From positions 62,501 to 126,500 of the forward strand of contig JAKOGI010000419.1 of NCBI GenBank assembly GCA_029747015.1: a DNA stretch of 64,000 nucleotides, given 5' to 3'. This stretch comes from Carnegiea gigantea. Taxonomy: Eukaryota > Streptophyta > Magnoliopsida > Caryophyllales > Cactaceae. A program made the position numbers and the translations under genes. Shown in pieces: positions 11,361 to 21,977 of the stretch (position 1 is the first letter of the stretch; each line of letters opens with the position of its first letter). A model generated the notes under the pieces. It worked only from the letters and a program-made list of their open reading frames with translations, searched no databases and was not told the DNA's origin.

Positions 11361-12738
11361 AAGTATAATTGCGGAAACAGTAAAGGAGACACAATATTTT
11401 TACGTGGAAAACCACCTCTGGCCCAACTGAGGTGTAAAAACCACGACCTACCACTGTAGGATTTCAGTAGCACTTTCACTAAACGGGCTGAATTTGTTAC
11501 ACACGTAACATACATAACTAGTCTACCCCAAGACCCTAGTTACACGGACACCACGTCCAACGTCTCCTAAGAGACCACGTCCAATGACTTGGACAACACA
11601 GACAACACGTCCAACGTCTTTTAAGGGACCACGTCCAATGACTTGGACAACACAGACAACACGTCCAACGTCTTTTAAGGGACCACGTCCAATGACTTGG
11701 ACAACACGGATAACACGTCCAACGTCTCCTAAGAGACCACATCGAACGTCTCCTAAGACTTGGACAATTTCTTAATTCAATGATGAAAAAAGAAATAACA
11801 AGACACCTTATTTGAATGCCTCTAGACAAGCTGAATGTAAGGTACAATACAATCCCTATTATGCCAATATGAAAGACTCGATTTAGCACTCTCTTCGAAG
11901 GTTTTCTCTCAAAAAATTCAGACTCACAAAGACAATTTTAAACCCTTGGAAAACCTTGAGAAAAACTAGAGAAGGAGGAGACTTAAATAGTGTGGTGCAT
12001 ATGGCGCACGAGTAGGGCAAAGAGAATTACACGCCCACTTAGCAACTTAGCAGCCAAGCTCCTCACAATTTCTCCACTTGATATTCTTCCCTTAAAAGAT
12101 AGGATAAAATCTTTCAAGGATCTTTCAAAAATATTTTTTAAGGGAAGAAACCTTTTTAGATTCTACAGCAAAATCTCTCAACATTATCTTTAAAGAGAAA
12201 ATCTTTTTAGACTTAATTGACATAGGAAAATTAATCCTAATTATTTTCAAGAAAATCATCAGTAAAAGAAAAATCATAGTAAAATCTTGGAGTTCATTTT
12301 TTTGTCTTTGATGTCAAAACACCACAGACCTGACTTCTCAGAACTGTTCTGAGGTAGTGTTCTAAAGTAATTAAAAACATTTCAAAGCAAACACTAAGTC
12401 AAGACCTTCTAATTGGCATATTAACAAGAATCTAAAAAATAAAACCAATGCTAAACCTAAGACTCTTGTTATTAGCTGAACTCCTCGGATATGATTTTGA
12501 TGTTCCATGCTCTGTGCTCAGAATTGTTCTGAGGTAATATTCTCAGACTCTTGTTATCAACTAGACTTCTTGTGCATCTATCGACTTTGATGCTCCATGC
12601 TCATTTGAGCTGCTCCAAGTATTCTTCTAGATCCTGTCTTAACACTCAACTCAAGCACAATACCTAATCTCAAGTACAACATGTTAACTAGTTCATTTGG
12701 GTTGTCATCACTCAAACCTTACACATTAATTGGGTCAA
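11361..12738 (-). repeat. 3' LTR of the copia element, outer end truncated
   Basis: It aligns with 20763-21977 and ends in ttgggtcaaca. It lacks the first 120 bp present in the right LTR (20643-20762). It is 163 bp longer than expected from the shared part, almost exactly three 54-bp repeat units. The outer junction with element A has a 4-bp shared sequence, aagt (11361-11364). Confidence 0.85.
11582..11743. repeat. Three-copy 54-bp tandem repeat inside the left copia LTR
   Basis: Units begin with caatgacttgg at 11582, 11636 and 11690, so the period is exactly 54 bp. The first two units are almost identical and the third differs slightly. Because 54 is a multiple of three, the opposite frame shows an 18-residue repeat, which I regard as incidental. 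The right LTR has only the ancestral unexpanded sequence near 20948-20998. Confidence 0.9.
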
Positions 12739-12753
12739 CAATTCCCTCCTTTT
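12739..12753 (-). other. Polypurine tract of the copia element
   Basis: The plus strand reads attccctccttttt, so the minus strand has AAAAAGGAGGGAAT directly before the LTR start TGTTGACCC. This is where plus-strand DNA synthesis is primed. Confidence 0.75.
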
Positions 12754-13400
12754 TGATGGTGACAAACTAAGTGATCGTAAGTTATCAATAACAATTAATA
12801 GTGAGATAGGGCAAACATATTAGTGCCAAAATAGTTATCCACCCTTACACTAGAGAGAAAACAAGAGTTAAGAGATCAACTTAAACTAGGTAAAGCAATC
12901 AAAATAAGGTCATACTCATCTTCCCCATTTTGACATCATCGAAAAGGGAGGAGGCCGGGTGGATGCAATCACCACCAAAGAGGTAATACGGGAAGTAACA
13001 GTGACACACTCAAGTAGATGATGCAGTAACGATATTGGCCATCCGAGTCACGCACAACCAAATAACGCGTGCGACAAGCAAAGTTAGAGCATAAATGCAT
13101 TAACCATCCAAAAGCAACCATAAACCATTAGGAGCACAGACATAACCAAATGTTTGGGAAAAAAAATAGTGTTGAAAACAGGGAAAGCAATAGGTTCAGG
13201 TGGAGGAAGGTGGAGGAGGGAATTTAGCTGTGAGGGCAAGAAGGGCACTCAGTAGATCCTCGTGACGTTTAGCATTGAGAGCCTTTTCCTCTATATGCGC
13301 CTGCTTTACTTCAGTTGTCTCCCCCTTCAATGTAATCTAGTCCTGCAACAGTGTATCAATTGTGGGAACGCTGAATATGGAGGCTTCACTGGGAACAGGT
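12754..13400. other. Copia 3' untranslated stretch
   Basis: I see no gene here. It lies between the polypurine tract and the end of the extra ORF and looks like the 3' untranslated part of the element. Confidence 0.45.
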
Positions 13401-13420
13401 CCAAGTGGTGTTTGGAGCCC

Positions 13421-14853
13421 CTATTCTGAAGTTGCACTGCCACCTTTTGTCACTTTGAAACCACACCCAATCAACGTGTTATTGCCAATCTCATCACTGT
13501 CTTGAAAGCCTATTCTCTTCTGCAAGGGAGTCCCAAATTTCTTAAATACTGACGTCAGCAAGAACCCATACCCCATGTTATGATCCTTGGACGTGTTAGC
13601 AATTCTCCCAATATGGCTAATCATAATTGCGAGCAAGTTAATTTGCTCACCCCTATCCAACAAATCAGTGTAGCACATGTCCATGGGATCAGCAAGGTTA
13701 CGTTCCTTAAGGGAACAATATTCTTAATCACAAACCACAATAACAGTCGACGCAATGGCATCATTTTTTTCCTTTCTCACAGACCGGGACATAGTCAGAT
13801 TGGGTTTTTAGGCTAGCTTTTAGGTCAGTTCTAACAGCTGTTCTTCACCTAAGACGCTCTTGTCCTCTAGCATATACACATCAAACATTCGGAGGACACC
13901 CCAAGTAACTCACCTAACTTCTTAGCATCAAACTGTAGGTTATGATCATTAACTATGCTTGTCACCATTTCATTGGTGACAACACAGTTTGCATAGAACT
14001 CAATCAAGTCTGGAACTAAACATGCTTTCTTAGTATCAGTGAGTAGGTCTAACTATCCCTGAGCTTCCAACTTCTCTAAGAACACCCCTAGCCCCTGCTC
14101 TTGAAATTATAACACCTTAACTACCTTCCCCCGAATCACAGATTTCTGGAGGAAATGTTCATATCTTTCAGCAAGTGTCATAGTTTTTCTAATTTTCTTC
14201 TTCTTGGGTGCGTTAGATTCTTCAACCAGTTCAGATACTTATCCTGGGGTAGCCCTTTTTTGGGCAGGTTTCTAGGATGGAACTGGTTTGAGGGGTGTTT
14301 TAGAGGATTTAAGGGCCAGTTTGGTCTTGTTAACAGGGCTTTTAACTCTGTCTTCCGGCAGGGGCAGCACAGTAGGAGGACCCGAATTTCGAGTTCGAGG
14401 TCATGATAAGGATGCAGTAAGAGGTACATTGGGTGAGGTGGTGGTCTTTCTTTTGCGTTTAAAGATCGGTTTGGTTATGGTTTGGGGCTTGGTTGGAACA
14501 GCTCGTTTGAACCGCAAAAGTGGTTCATTCTCATCACTATCCTCAGCATCTTCAACAACCAATTCATTATCAACATGTCTAACATCATAATCCTTAGACT
14601 TCCCAATTGATTTGCCCTCATTGCCCCTTAATCTAGACTTAGCGACAACTAGGTCATACACCACAATCTCGTAGCCTGTAATTGGGTGTACCAAAGGTAC
14701 CATATCAGAGTTCAAGTCACTGATCTTAAGTCCAAGCTTTTCAAGAACCCAAAAATAGAGGGAGTAATCAAAAAAGAAGGTGAGGGAGGTTTTTCCATAC
14801 CAATCGATCATTTGTGGTGATGAAGGTGCCGGTGATGTTCCCTCAGAACTCAT
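13421..14853 (-). pseudogene. Extra ORF downstream of copia pol (putative plant transposon protein domain type), broken
   Basis: A 150-residue frame starts at 14853 (MSSEGTSPAPSSPQMIDWYG) and has an acidic stretch followed by a basic one (KPIFKRKRKTTTSP). Further on, at 13684-13421, another frame reads 'DLLDRGEQINLLAIMISHIG' and 'MGYGFLLTSVFKKFG'. That pattern resembles the domain often annotated as putative plant transposon protein (Transposase_32), found in the third ORF of SIRE and Athila elements. The function is unknown; an envelope-like role has been proposed for this position in SIRE. The pieces are in different frames, so it is a pseudogene. Confidence 0.55.
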
Positions 14854-15492
14854 CCCAATTCCGCTCCTTTTTCTTGATAGTTGGTCTTATAGTAATCTTG
14901 GGTGAGACGTCTTGCGCTTGGAGGGTGCTTGATTGCCACGATTTCTTACCATTGTGATGACTTGAGGTGAGTTGGGGTCAGGGTTTTGAAGGGTTTAAGG
15001 AAGGAAAGGGAAATCAGGTTCTTGGTAGAGAGAGAGAGGGATGGATGGATGGGTTATGGAGAGAGAGAGAGAGTGGAGGGATTTAATGGTGAGCATAAGT
15101 GGCCCGAAAATCGATGGATTTAATAGGAGAGTATATTTCGGTCCTTCTAAGAGAGAGAATGGTTTGCTTGCAGCACATCATTATTCTAGGTATGGTATAA
15201 ATCATAGGTTAGGTGTAATGAAAGCGGAAATTTCGGTTTCCAACATTTTAAGAACGCCACTTGGTCAGCACATGAGAGAAACAGTTGTCAGGTCTGTTCC
15301 TAGAGCCTGTTCTTGCTGTTAAAAGTTCGGTGTCTTAGGACAGTAAGGGCAATATCATTAGAACTCAACGAGTGTCAGCATGTTACATTTCGCACATATG
15401 GCAGTAAAGCACAAAAATTGAATGCATCCATTGTAACAATTTATTTGGCATACAACCCTTAACTAGTCAACCATTGGGGTTAAACAAGCATG
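14854..15492. other. Spacer between copia pol and the extra ORF
   Basis: It is about 640 bp with short GA-rich runs (15028-15075) and no domain I recognise. The short plus-strand frame at 15041-15322 is judged chance. A separate promoter or splice acceptor for the extra ORF could lie here, but I cannot show one. Confidence 0.4.
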
Positions 15493-16968
15493 CTCAAGTT
15501 CTTTTGATCATTCCCAATTCAAGTCTATTCCTCTCAAACTGCTCTCTACTCAGTGCCTTGGTAAAGACGACAGCAATTTGCTTATCAATGGCATAAAAAT
15601 TCATTGAAATTAAGCCCTTTTCAACATTGTCTCTCAAAAAATGATGACGTATGTGAATATGCTTAGTCCTTTTATGTTGACATGGGTTTTTAGCAATGTT
15701 AATTACACTTATGTTATCACAAAATATGGGAATGCATCCCGTGTTAACAGAAAAGTCATTGAGTTATTGCCTTATCCACAACAATTGAGCACAATAAGAA
15801 GCTGCTACTACATACTCGGTTTTTGCTGTGGACATAGGAACGGAGTGTTGTTTCTTGGTTGCCCAAGAGACCAAACAGGGTCCAAGAAAATGAGCCATAC
15901 CTGAGGTACTTTTTCTATCAACCAAGAATCCAGCATAATTAGCATCTGTATACCCAATGAGATCAAAATTACACCCTCGAGGATACCATAAAGCTAAGTC
16001 CAAGCTGTATTTCAAATATCTCCAAATCCGTTTTACAGCTTTCAAATGTGTTTCTTTGGGATTTGACTGAAAATGGGCATACAAACCAACACTGAAAACA
16101 ATGTCAGGTCTACTAGTGGTTAGGTATAGAAGCGATCCTATCATGCCCCTATAGGATTTCTCCTCAACTGAAGGGCTCCCATTATCCACAACCAATCTGG
16201 TTGAAGGAGAGATGGGTGTGTCTATGGGCTTAGCCGATTCCATTCCAAACCGTTTAATTAACTCATTGACATACTTTTGTTGATGTATCATAGTTCCATT
16301 TGAGGTTTGCTTGATTTGTAAGCCTAAGACAAAGTTAAGCTCACCCATCATGCTTATCTCAAACTCACTCCTCATCAAATCTGAAAATTCATCACATAAA
16401 CCATTGTTGGTTGCACCAAATATAATGTCATCGACATATACTTGGACAATCAACAAATGTTCCCCCTTTGATTTGAGAACCAACGTATTATCAACCTTGC
16501 CCCTTTGAAAACCATTACCAATTAAAAATTTGGACAAGCGTTCATACCAAGCTCTAGGAGCTTGTTTTAAACCATAAAGAGCTTTGTTAAGTTTAAACAC
16601 ATGGTTAGAGAAATCATGATTTTCAAAACTAGGGGTTGACTTACAAACACCTCTTCCTTAAGGTATCCATTGAGGAATGCACTTTTGACGTCCATTTGGT
16701 ACAACTTAATCTCCATGTGGGCTACGAAGGCCACCAGAATGTGGATAGCCTCAATCCTTACAACAGATGTAAATGTTTCCTCATAGTCGCTTCCCTCTTC
16801 TTGGTTGTAACCTTGAACCACCAGCCTAACCTTGTTCTGAGTGACTGTTCCGAACTCATCCAGTTTGTCCTTGAACACCCACTTGGTGCTAATTATCGAT
16901 CTATCCTTAGGCCCTGGTTCAAGGTGCCAGACTTTATTCCTTTCAAATTGATGAAGCTCCTCTTGCAT
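15493..16968 (-). pseudogene. Copia reverse transcriptase and RNase H, broken
   Basis: The RT begins at about 16968 ([20 protein letters not shown]) and includes the first catalytic Asp in '[12 protein letters not shown]'. A frameshift lies near 16590. The frame 16600-15764 then carries '[19 protein letters not shown]', the catalytic box 'YVDDIIFGA', and 'YRGMIGSLLYLTTSRPDI' leading into RNase H ('GYTDANYAG', 'TAKTEYVVAAS'). After an in-frame TAA at 15763-15761, where Gln is likely, the frame continues to about 15493 with the usual end (KRTKHIHIRHHFLRD ... FTKALSREQFE). Catalytic residues are intact, so decay is through one frameshift and one stop here. Confidence 0.85.
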
Positions 16969-17298
16969 GGAAGTAACCCAGTCAGAACTTGTAAGAGTTT
17001 TATGAACACTCTTTGGCTCAATATTAGATAGAAAAGCATAGAAGGCACAAAAGTTTCTGAGTTTAGATCTGGTTTACATCCCTGTGTTAATATCAGACAT
17101 GATCTGGTCAAGGGGGTGTGAGCTCTGGTGCTTTCAAGGTCGTGGAATAAATAGATTCACAGATACACTTATCAATCTCTCTTGGGTACTTAGTGAAATA
17201 AGTTCTGGAACTATTCTGGTGTCTGTTCCCATATTAGTTTGGGAATAATTAGGTTGAGTGGGCCGGCTCTATTCAGGTTCAGCAGTGCTTCCCCCTGA

Positions 17299-18696
17299 CT
17301 AGTTTACTCCCTGCCCACCTTCCAAATAATCAGTTGCAGACCTTGGTTCACCTTCAGGAGCCTTATCTTTGTCGATTATGGAGCTTTGAGTGATTGAGAG
17401 GTCTTTTTTCACAAGACCAAGTTCAAACTCTTCATCCTGTGTATCATACTTAACCACAGAGTCAGTCTCATGAAACAATACATGCACACTGTCCTCAACA
17501 GACAAGGTTCCTTTGTTAAATACTTTGTATGCCTTACTGTGTGAGGAGTACCCTAAGAATATGGCTTCATCACTTCTAGGGTCGAACTTTCCCAAGGACT
17601 CCTTCCCATTATTGTGCACATAGCATTTGCAACTAAACACCCTTAAGTGCATAATATTGGGCTTTCGTCCTTTCAAAAGTTCATAAGGAGTCTTGTTGAG
17701 TATGGTTCTGATCATGCATCTATTAATAATGTAGCACGATGTGTTCAATGCTTCTGCCCAAAAGTTTTTAGGAAGACTACTAGCGACCAACATAGTCCTA
17801 GTCATGTCTTCTAGAGTACGATTTTTACACTCTACCACCCTGTTCTGTTGGGGCGTTCTGGGGGTAGAAAAATTGTGATCAATACCGTGTTCGTTACAAT
17901 GTTCAATGAAGCTAGAGTTTTCAATATGGTCAGACCTAAGACTCACTAATGAGTGTCCTACTCTCTTTTCAATTCTCTTGAGAAGAACAAGAAACTTTTC
18001 AAATGATTCATCCTTTGATGTTAAGAATATAGTCCAAGTGAAATGAGAGTAATCATCCACTATAACAAATACATACCTCTTCCCTCCTCTACTTGTGATG
18101 CTCATAGGACCACATAAATCAACATGTAGTAGTTCAAGAGGTCGAAAAGTACTAACATAGTTCTTTGACTTGAAAGAAGCTCTAACTTGCTTTCCTCTAG
18201 CACAAGCGTCACACACCTTGTTATTATTGTACTTGATGGAAGATAGTCTGACTACTAGGTCCTTGGAAATGAGTTTGTTTAAAAGAGAAAGACTTGCATA
18301 TCCTAGCCTCTTGTGCCAAAGCATAACATCATTATTAAGAGCACTCAAACAAGCTAAATGATTTTGGAGAAGTGAAAGAACACAAGCTTTATACAAATTG
18401 TTGTATCGCTTCCTCCTCAACACAACATCACCAAATTTGATATTGGTAATCAAGCATTGATCTGAAGAGAAACCCACGTGATTACCTCTATCACATAGTT
18501 GAGACACACTTAGCAAATTATGTTGTAAACCGTCTACCAAATACATATTATCAATAGAGTGAGAGAGTGATTTAACTATCTTACCTACACCAATAATTTT
18601 CCCAGATTTGCCATTTCCAAGTGCCACTCTCCCTCCATCAAAGGCTGTAAGTGAGAGGAAGTTTGATTTTTGTCTCCTGTTATATGCCTTGAGCAC
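17299..18696 (-). pseudogene. Copia GAG-pre-integrase and integrase, open for 465 codons
   Basis: The longest open frame in the window, cut off from protease upstream and RT downstream. Residues ~1-120 contain the GAG-pre-integrase segment ending in 'LWHKRLGYASLSLLNKLISK'; the second His of the HHCC zinc site appears to be Tyr (LGY for LGH). The Cys pair is in 'VCDACARGK'. The catalytic triad is visible: Asp in 'LLHVDLCGP', Asp in 'LRSDH' and Glu in 'RVVECKNRTLEDM', with the second block eroded (IENSS where TEFENSS is usual). The C-terminal part (HLRVFSCKCYVHNN, then SDEAIFLGYSSHSKAYKVFN) is typical. It inserts element cDNA into host DNA. The zinc-site change suggests it is inactive. Confidence 0.85.
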
Positions 18697-19057
18697 CCAC
18701 TATCCAAGAACCATAGTTGATTGCCTCCTCTCACTTTAGCCTGTAAAATAGGTAAATGTTAGTCTTAGGAACCCAGATCCACTTAGGTCCCATTTTCTTT
18801 GACATGGAGGTTAAGTCATCTTTTATAATCCACACATGTTTAACATACAATGAGGTTGTCTACATGGCCTTTTTTCTCAAAGGTCAAGCATAGCGATAAT
18901 GACCAATTTTTTCACAGTGAAAACAGATTATATTTTCTTGAAGTCTAACATATTTTTTATTAACTGGTCTAGTAACACACCTATTCACCCATCCTAGTAC
19001 CTTTCTATTTCGACTATGGTGAGTATTCAGCCAGTCAAGCGCTTCTGAAGAACTGTT
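18697..19057 (-). pseudogene. Copia gag end and protease remnant
   Basis: The frame from gag runs on past a stop into a second zinc-knuckle-like run, CFHCEKIGHYRYA, that lacks the final Cys. Close to 18720 there is a short run (GSWIV) where the protease active-site motif LDSGCS would be expected. Stops and a +1 shift separate it from the integrase frame. The protease is therefore unrecognisable as a working enzyme. Confidence 0.55.
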
Positions 19058-20602
19058 CTAGCGCCTGTTCTTAGTAAGGTCAGATTCGGCCTTATGAGCT
19101 TTTTTAAGTAGCTGATTGTTTTCACTCACTAGGGATTCAAGTTTGAGTTTCAGGTCTAGAGACTCACTTTTTAGCCTAGACGGATCAGTGTTAAACACTT
19201 CCTCTCTTGTGTTCATAAGGACCTTGAGTGTGTCAAGATCTTTACATAGGGCAAGGGCCTCTTCTTCTGCCTTAAGTTTTTCACATGTGACAACTTCATT
19301 GACATGTTCAAGTTCTAGTTTGTTCCGTTCAAGCATTGTAACATCTTTTTTTAATTTGGAATAAATATCTTTAAGCATGCAATTTTTAGCAGTTATTATC
19401 TCACACTTATTCATTATAGCAAATAATAATTTCATAACTTTAGCTTTGCTAAGACCACGTACCATATCCTTGAGTTGGGGCAAGCTTTCGACTGATTCAA
19501 GGTCTAATTCAGACTCACTTCTAGCCATGAGGGCTTCTACAACTTCTTCCTCTTGGGAGTTCTCTTCCTCCTCTGAAGTTTCACCCCAGGCTGCCATCAT
19601 TGCCTTAGTGAAACGCTTTAAGGAGTTGCTCTGTTGCGGCCTCTTGCCATGGTTTTGAAACTATTCTGACCCCTGTTCTTCCTTCTGTATGGGGTAATTC
19701 TTCACAATGTGATCGGGTTTTCCACATCTGAAGCATCCTGAAAACTGATCATGATCACTGTTCCGTAACTTCTTGGTACTTCCTTTCTTGATATTGCCTT
19801 CAACCTTCTTGAAGAATTTCTTGAACTTTCGAGTCACCATGGCTATCTCTTGAAAATCCAGGTCTGAATCATCACTCTCCAAAGCTTTTAGAGCAAGGCC
19901 TTGGTCTCTCTTTGCTTCTTCCTTCACCTGGGCACTTCTTCTTAACTGATATGTTTGAAGATTCCCAATGAGCTCATCCAATGTGATCTTGTTCATCTTC
20001 TTTGCTTCCTGGATGGCTACGACTTTCGTTTCCCACGACTGAGGCAAAAATCATAGGATCTTTCTTACCAATTCTTCAGTGATGAAGGATTTTTCCAACA
20101 ATTTCAGCTCGTTGGTGATGTGAGTAAAACGAGTGTACATATCCATTATCATCTCTTTGTCACTGATTTCGAACAACTCGTACTTTCTTAGTAGCAGCTT
20201 GATCCTGGATTGCTTAACTTGGTTAGTTCCTTCATGTGCCATGCGAAGAGCATTCCTTATTTCTTTTGCGGACTCACACTCTGAGATCCGAGTGTACTCA
20301 TCTGGTCCAAGGCCAAAGTACAGTAACTTCTTAGCCTTAGCATTTTTCTCCATCTTTTTGAAATCCTCCGAGTCGAACTCCTCTGGCGTTTTAGCAACGG
20401 TCTTGCCATCTTCCATGGTCTTCATTGGAATATAAGGACCATTCATAATGATCATCCATAGCTCATGGGGATAAGCCTGAATGTAGTTATCCATACCATT
20501 CTTCCACCAATTGTAGTGTTGTCCATTGAAGTATAGTGGTTGAGTCACAGATTGACCCTCGAGAATTCCTTGTGGAGCATTCATCTTTTCAAGACCTCTC
20601 AA
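19058..20602 (-). pseudogene. Copia gag, single frame with in-frame stops
   Basis: It starts at 20602 (MRGLEKMNAPQGILEGQSVT), 28 bp from the PBS. The N-terminal capsid region has 'PLYFNGQHYNWWKNGMDNYI' (DUF4219/UBN2-type gag), then 'ECESAKEIRNALRMAHEGT' and 'KLLLRKYELFEISDKEMIMD'. It is interrupted by TGA at 20053-20051, continues in the same frame to a CCHC-like knuckle, CFRCGKPDHIVKNY (last Cys replaced by Tyr), meets a second stop at 19663-19661, and continues to 19058 with a Glu-rich and coiled-coil region. All three parts share one frame. Gag forms the particle and binds RNA; the lost Cys would weaken RNA binding. Confidence 0.8.
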
Positions 20603-20629
20603 GGTGTTAACCTAACTATGAGAACTCTA

Positions 20630-20640
20630 CTCTGATACCA
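20630..20640 (-). other. Primer-binding site (initiator tRNA-Met) of the copia element
   Basis: The minus strand reads TGGTATCAGAG, the complement of the initiator tRNA-Met 3' end. It lies 2 bp from the LTR terminus at 20643 and defines the 5' side of the element. Confidence 0.9.
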
Positions 20641-20642
20641 CT

Positions 20643-21977
20643 TGTTAGATTTACTCATACAGGGACACAAGAGCGGGGTGAATTATGTCTACCAGTTTTT
20701 TTAATTTTTTCAAAACACTTATCAGAACTGTTTGGAACGCGTGTTTGCAGTAAAGCAGAAACAAGTATAACTGCAAAACAGTAAATGAGACATAATATTT
20801 TTATATGAAAAACCACCTCTGATCTAACTGAGGTGTAAAAACCACGGCTTAACACTGTAGGATTTCAGCAACACTTTCACTAAAAGGGTTGAATTCGTTA
20901 CACACATAACACACGTAATTAGTCTACCCCGAGACCCTAGTTACACGGACATCACGTCCAACATCTCCTAAGAGACCACGTCTGACATCTCTTAAGACTT
21001 GGATAATTTTTTGATTCAATGATGAAAAAAGAAATAGCAAGACATGTTACTTGAATGCTTCTAGACAAGCTGGATGTAAGGTACAGTATAATCCCTATTA
21101 TGCCTATATGAAAGACTCGATTTAGCACTCTCTTTGATGGTTTTCTTTCAGAAAATTCAGACTCACAAAGACAATTTTAAACCGTTGGAAAACCTTAAGA
21201 AAAATTAGAGAAGGAGGAGACTTAAATAGTGTGGTGCATATGGTGCATGAGTATGGCAAAGAGAATTCCACGCCCACTTAGCAACTTAGCAGCCAAGCTC
21301 CTCACAATTTCTCCACTTGATATTCTTCCCTTAAAAGATAGGATAAAATCTTTCAACGATCTTTCAAAAGTATTTTTTAAGGGAAGAAACCCTTTTAGAT
21401 TTTACAGAAAAATCTAACAACATTATCTTTAAGGAGACAATCTTTTTAGACCTAACTGGCACAGGAAAATTAATCCTAATTATTTTCAAGAAAATTTTAG
21501 TAAAAAAAATCATTCTAAAATCTTGAAATTTGTTTTTTTTGTCTTTGACGTCAGAACACCACAGCCTTAACTTATCAGAATTGTTCTGAGGTAGTGTTCT
21601 GAAGTACTTAAAAATATTTCAAAGCAAATGCTAAGTCAAGACCTTCTAATTGGCATATTAACAAGAAGCTAAAAAATTCAACCAATGCCAAGTCTAAGAC
21701 TCTTGTTATCAGCTGAACTCCTTAGATATGATTTTGATGTTCCATGCTCTGTGCTCAGAACTGCTCTAAGCCAATGTGCTCAGACTCTTGTTACCAGCTG
21801 GACTTCTTGTGCATGTATCGGCTTTGATGCTCCGCGCTCATTTGAACTGCTCCAAGTATTCTTCTAGATCCTCCCTTAACACTTAACTCAAGCACAACAC
21901 CTAATCTAAAGTATAACATATTGACTAGTTCATTTGGATTGCCATCATCAAAACCTTACACATTAATTGGGTCAACA
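20643..21977 (-). repeat. 5' LTR of the copia element (complete)
   Basis: It is 1335 bp, bounded by TGTTAGATT and GGGTCAACA on the plus strand, so the inverted ends are TGTT and AACA. It retains the outer 120 bp that the other LTR has lost and contains the unexpanded form of the 54-bp repeat region. Confidence 0.9.

Larger units (their letters stand above)
11361..21977 (-). mobile_element. SIRE-like Ty1/copia retrotransposon
   Basis: This is a nearly full-length minus-strand element: 5' LTR 21977-20643, tRNA-iMet PBS, gag, protease remnant, integrase, RT, RNase H, an additional ORF, PPT and 3' LTR 12738-11361. The domain order gag-PR-INT-RT-RH identifies copia. The long LTR, iMet primer and extra ORF between pol and the 3' LTR suggest the SIRE/Maximus lineage. 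It carries several stops and frameshifts. It abuts Tat pol on the right (target bases cagtg at 21978-21982); the outer 120 bp of the left LTR are missing. Confidence 0.85.

Noticed and set aside
11234..11515. 93-aa minus-strand ORF
   Set aside because: It spans the junction of copia LTR and element A and is a chance chimera.
11582..11743. Short direct repeats as a possible CRISPR-like array
   Set aside because: The units are contiguous without spacers, three copies only, inside a plant LTR.
11536..11889. 117-aa ORF with perfect 18-residue repeats, looking like a repeat protein
   Set aside because: It is the translation of the 54-bp DNA triplication inside an LTR; the other LTR lacks it.
14155..14590. 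Plus-strand ORFs at 14155-14406 and 14288-14590
   Set aside because: They are antisense shadows of the minus-strand extra ORF of the copia element.
15041..15322. 93-aa plus-strand ORF with a GA-rich start
   Set aside because: It lies antisense in the spacer of the copia element, has no domain I recognise, and its start is a simple-sequence run.
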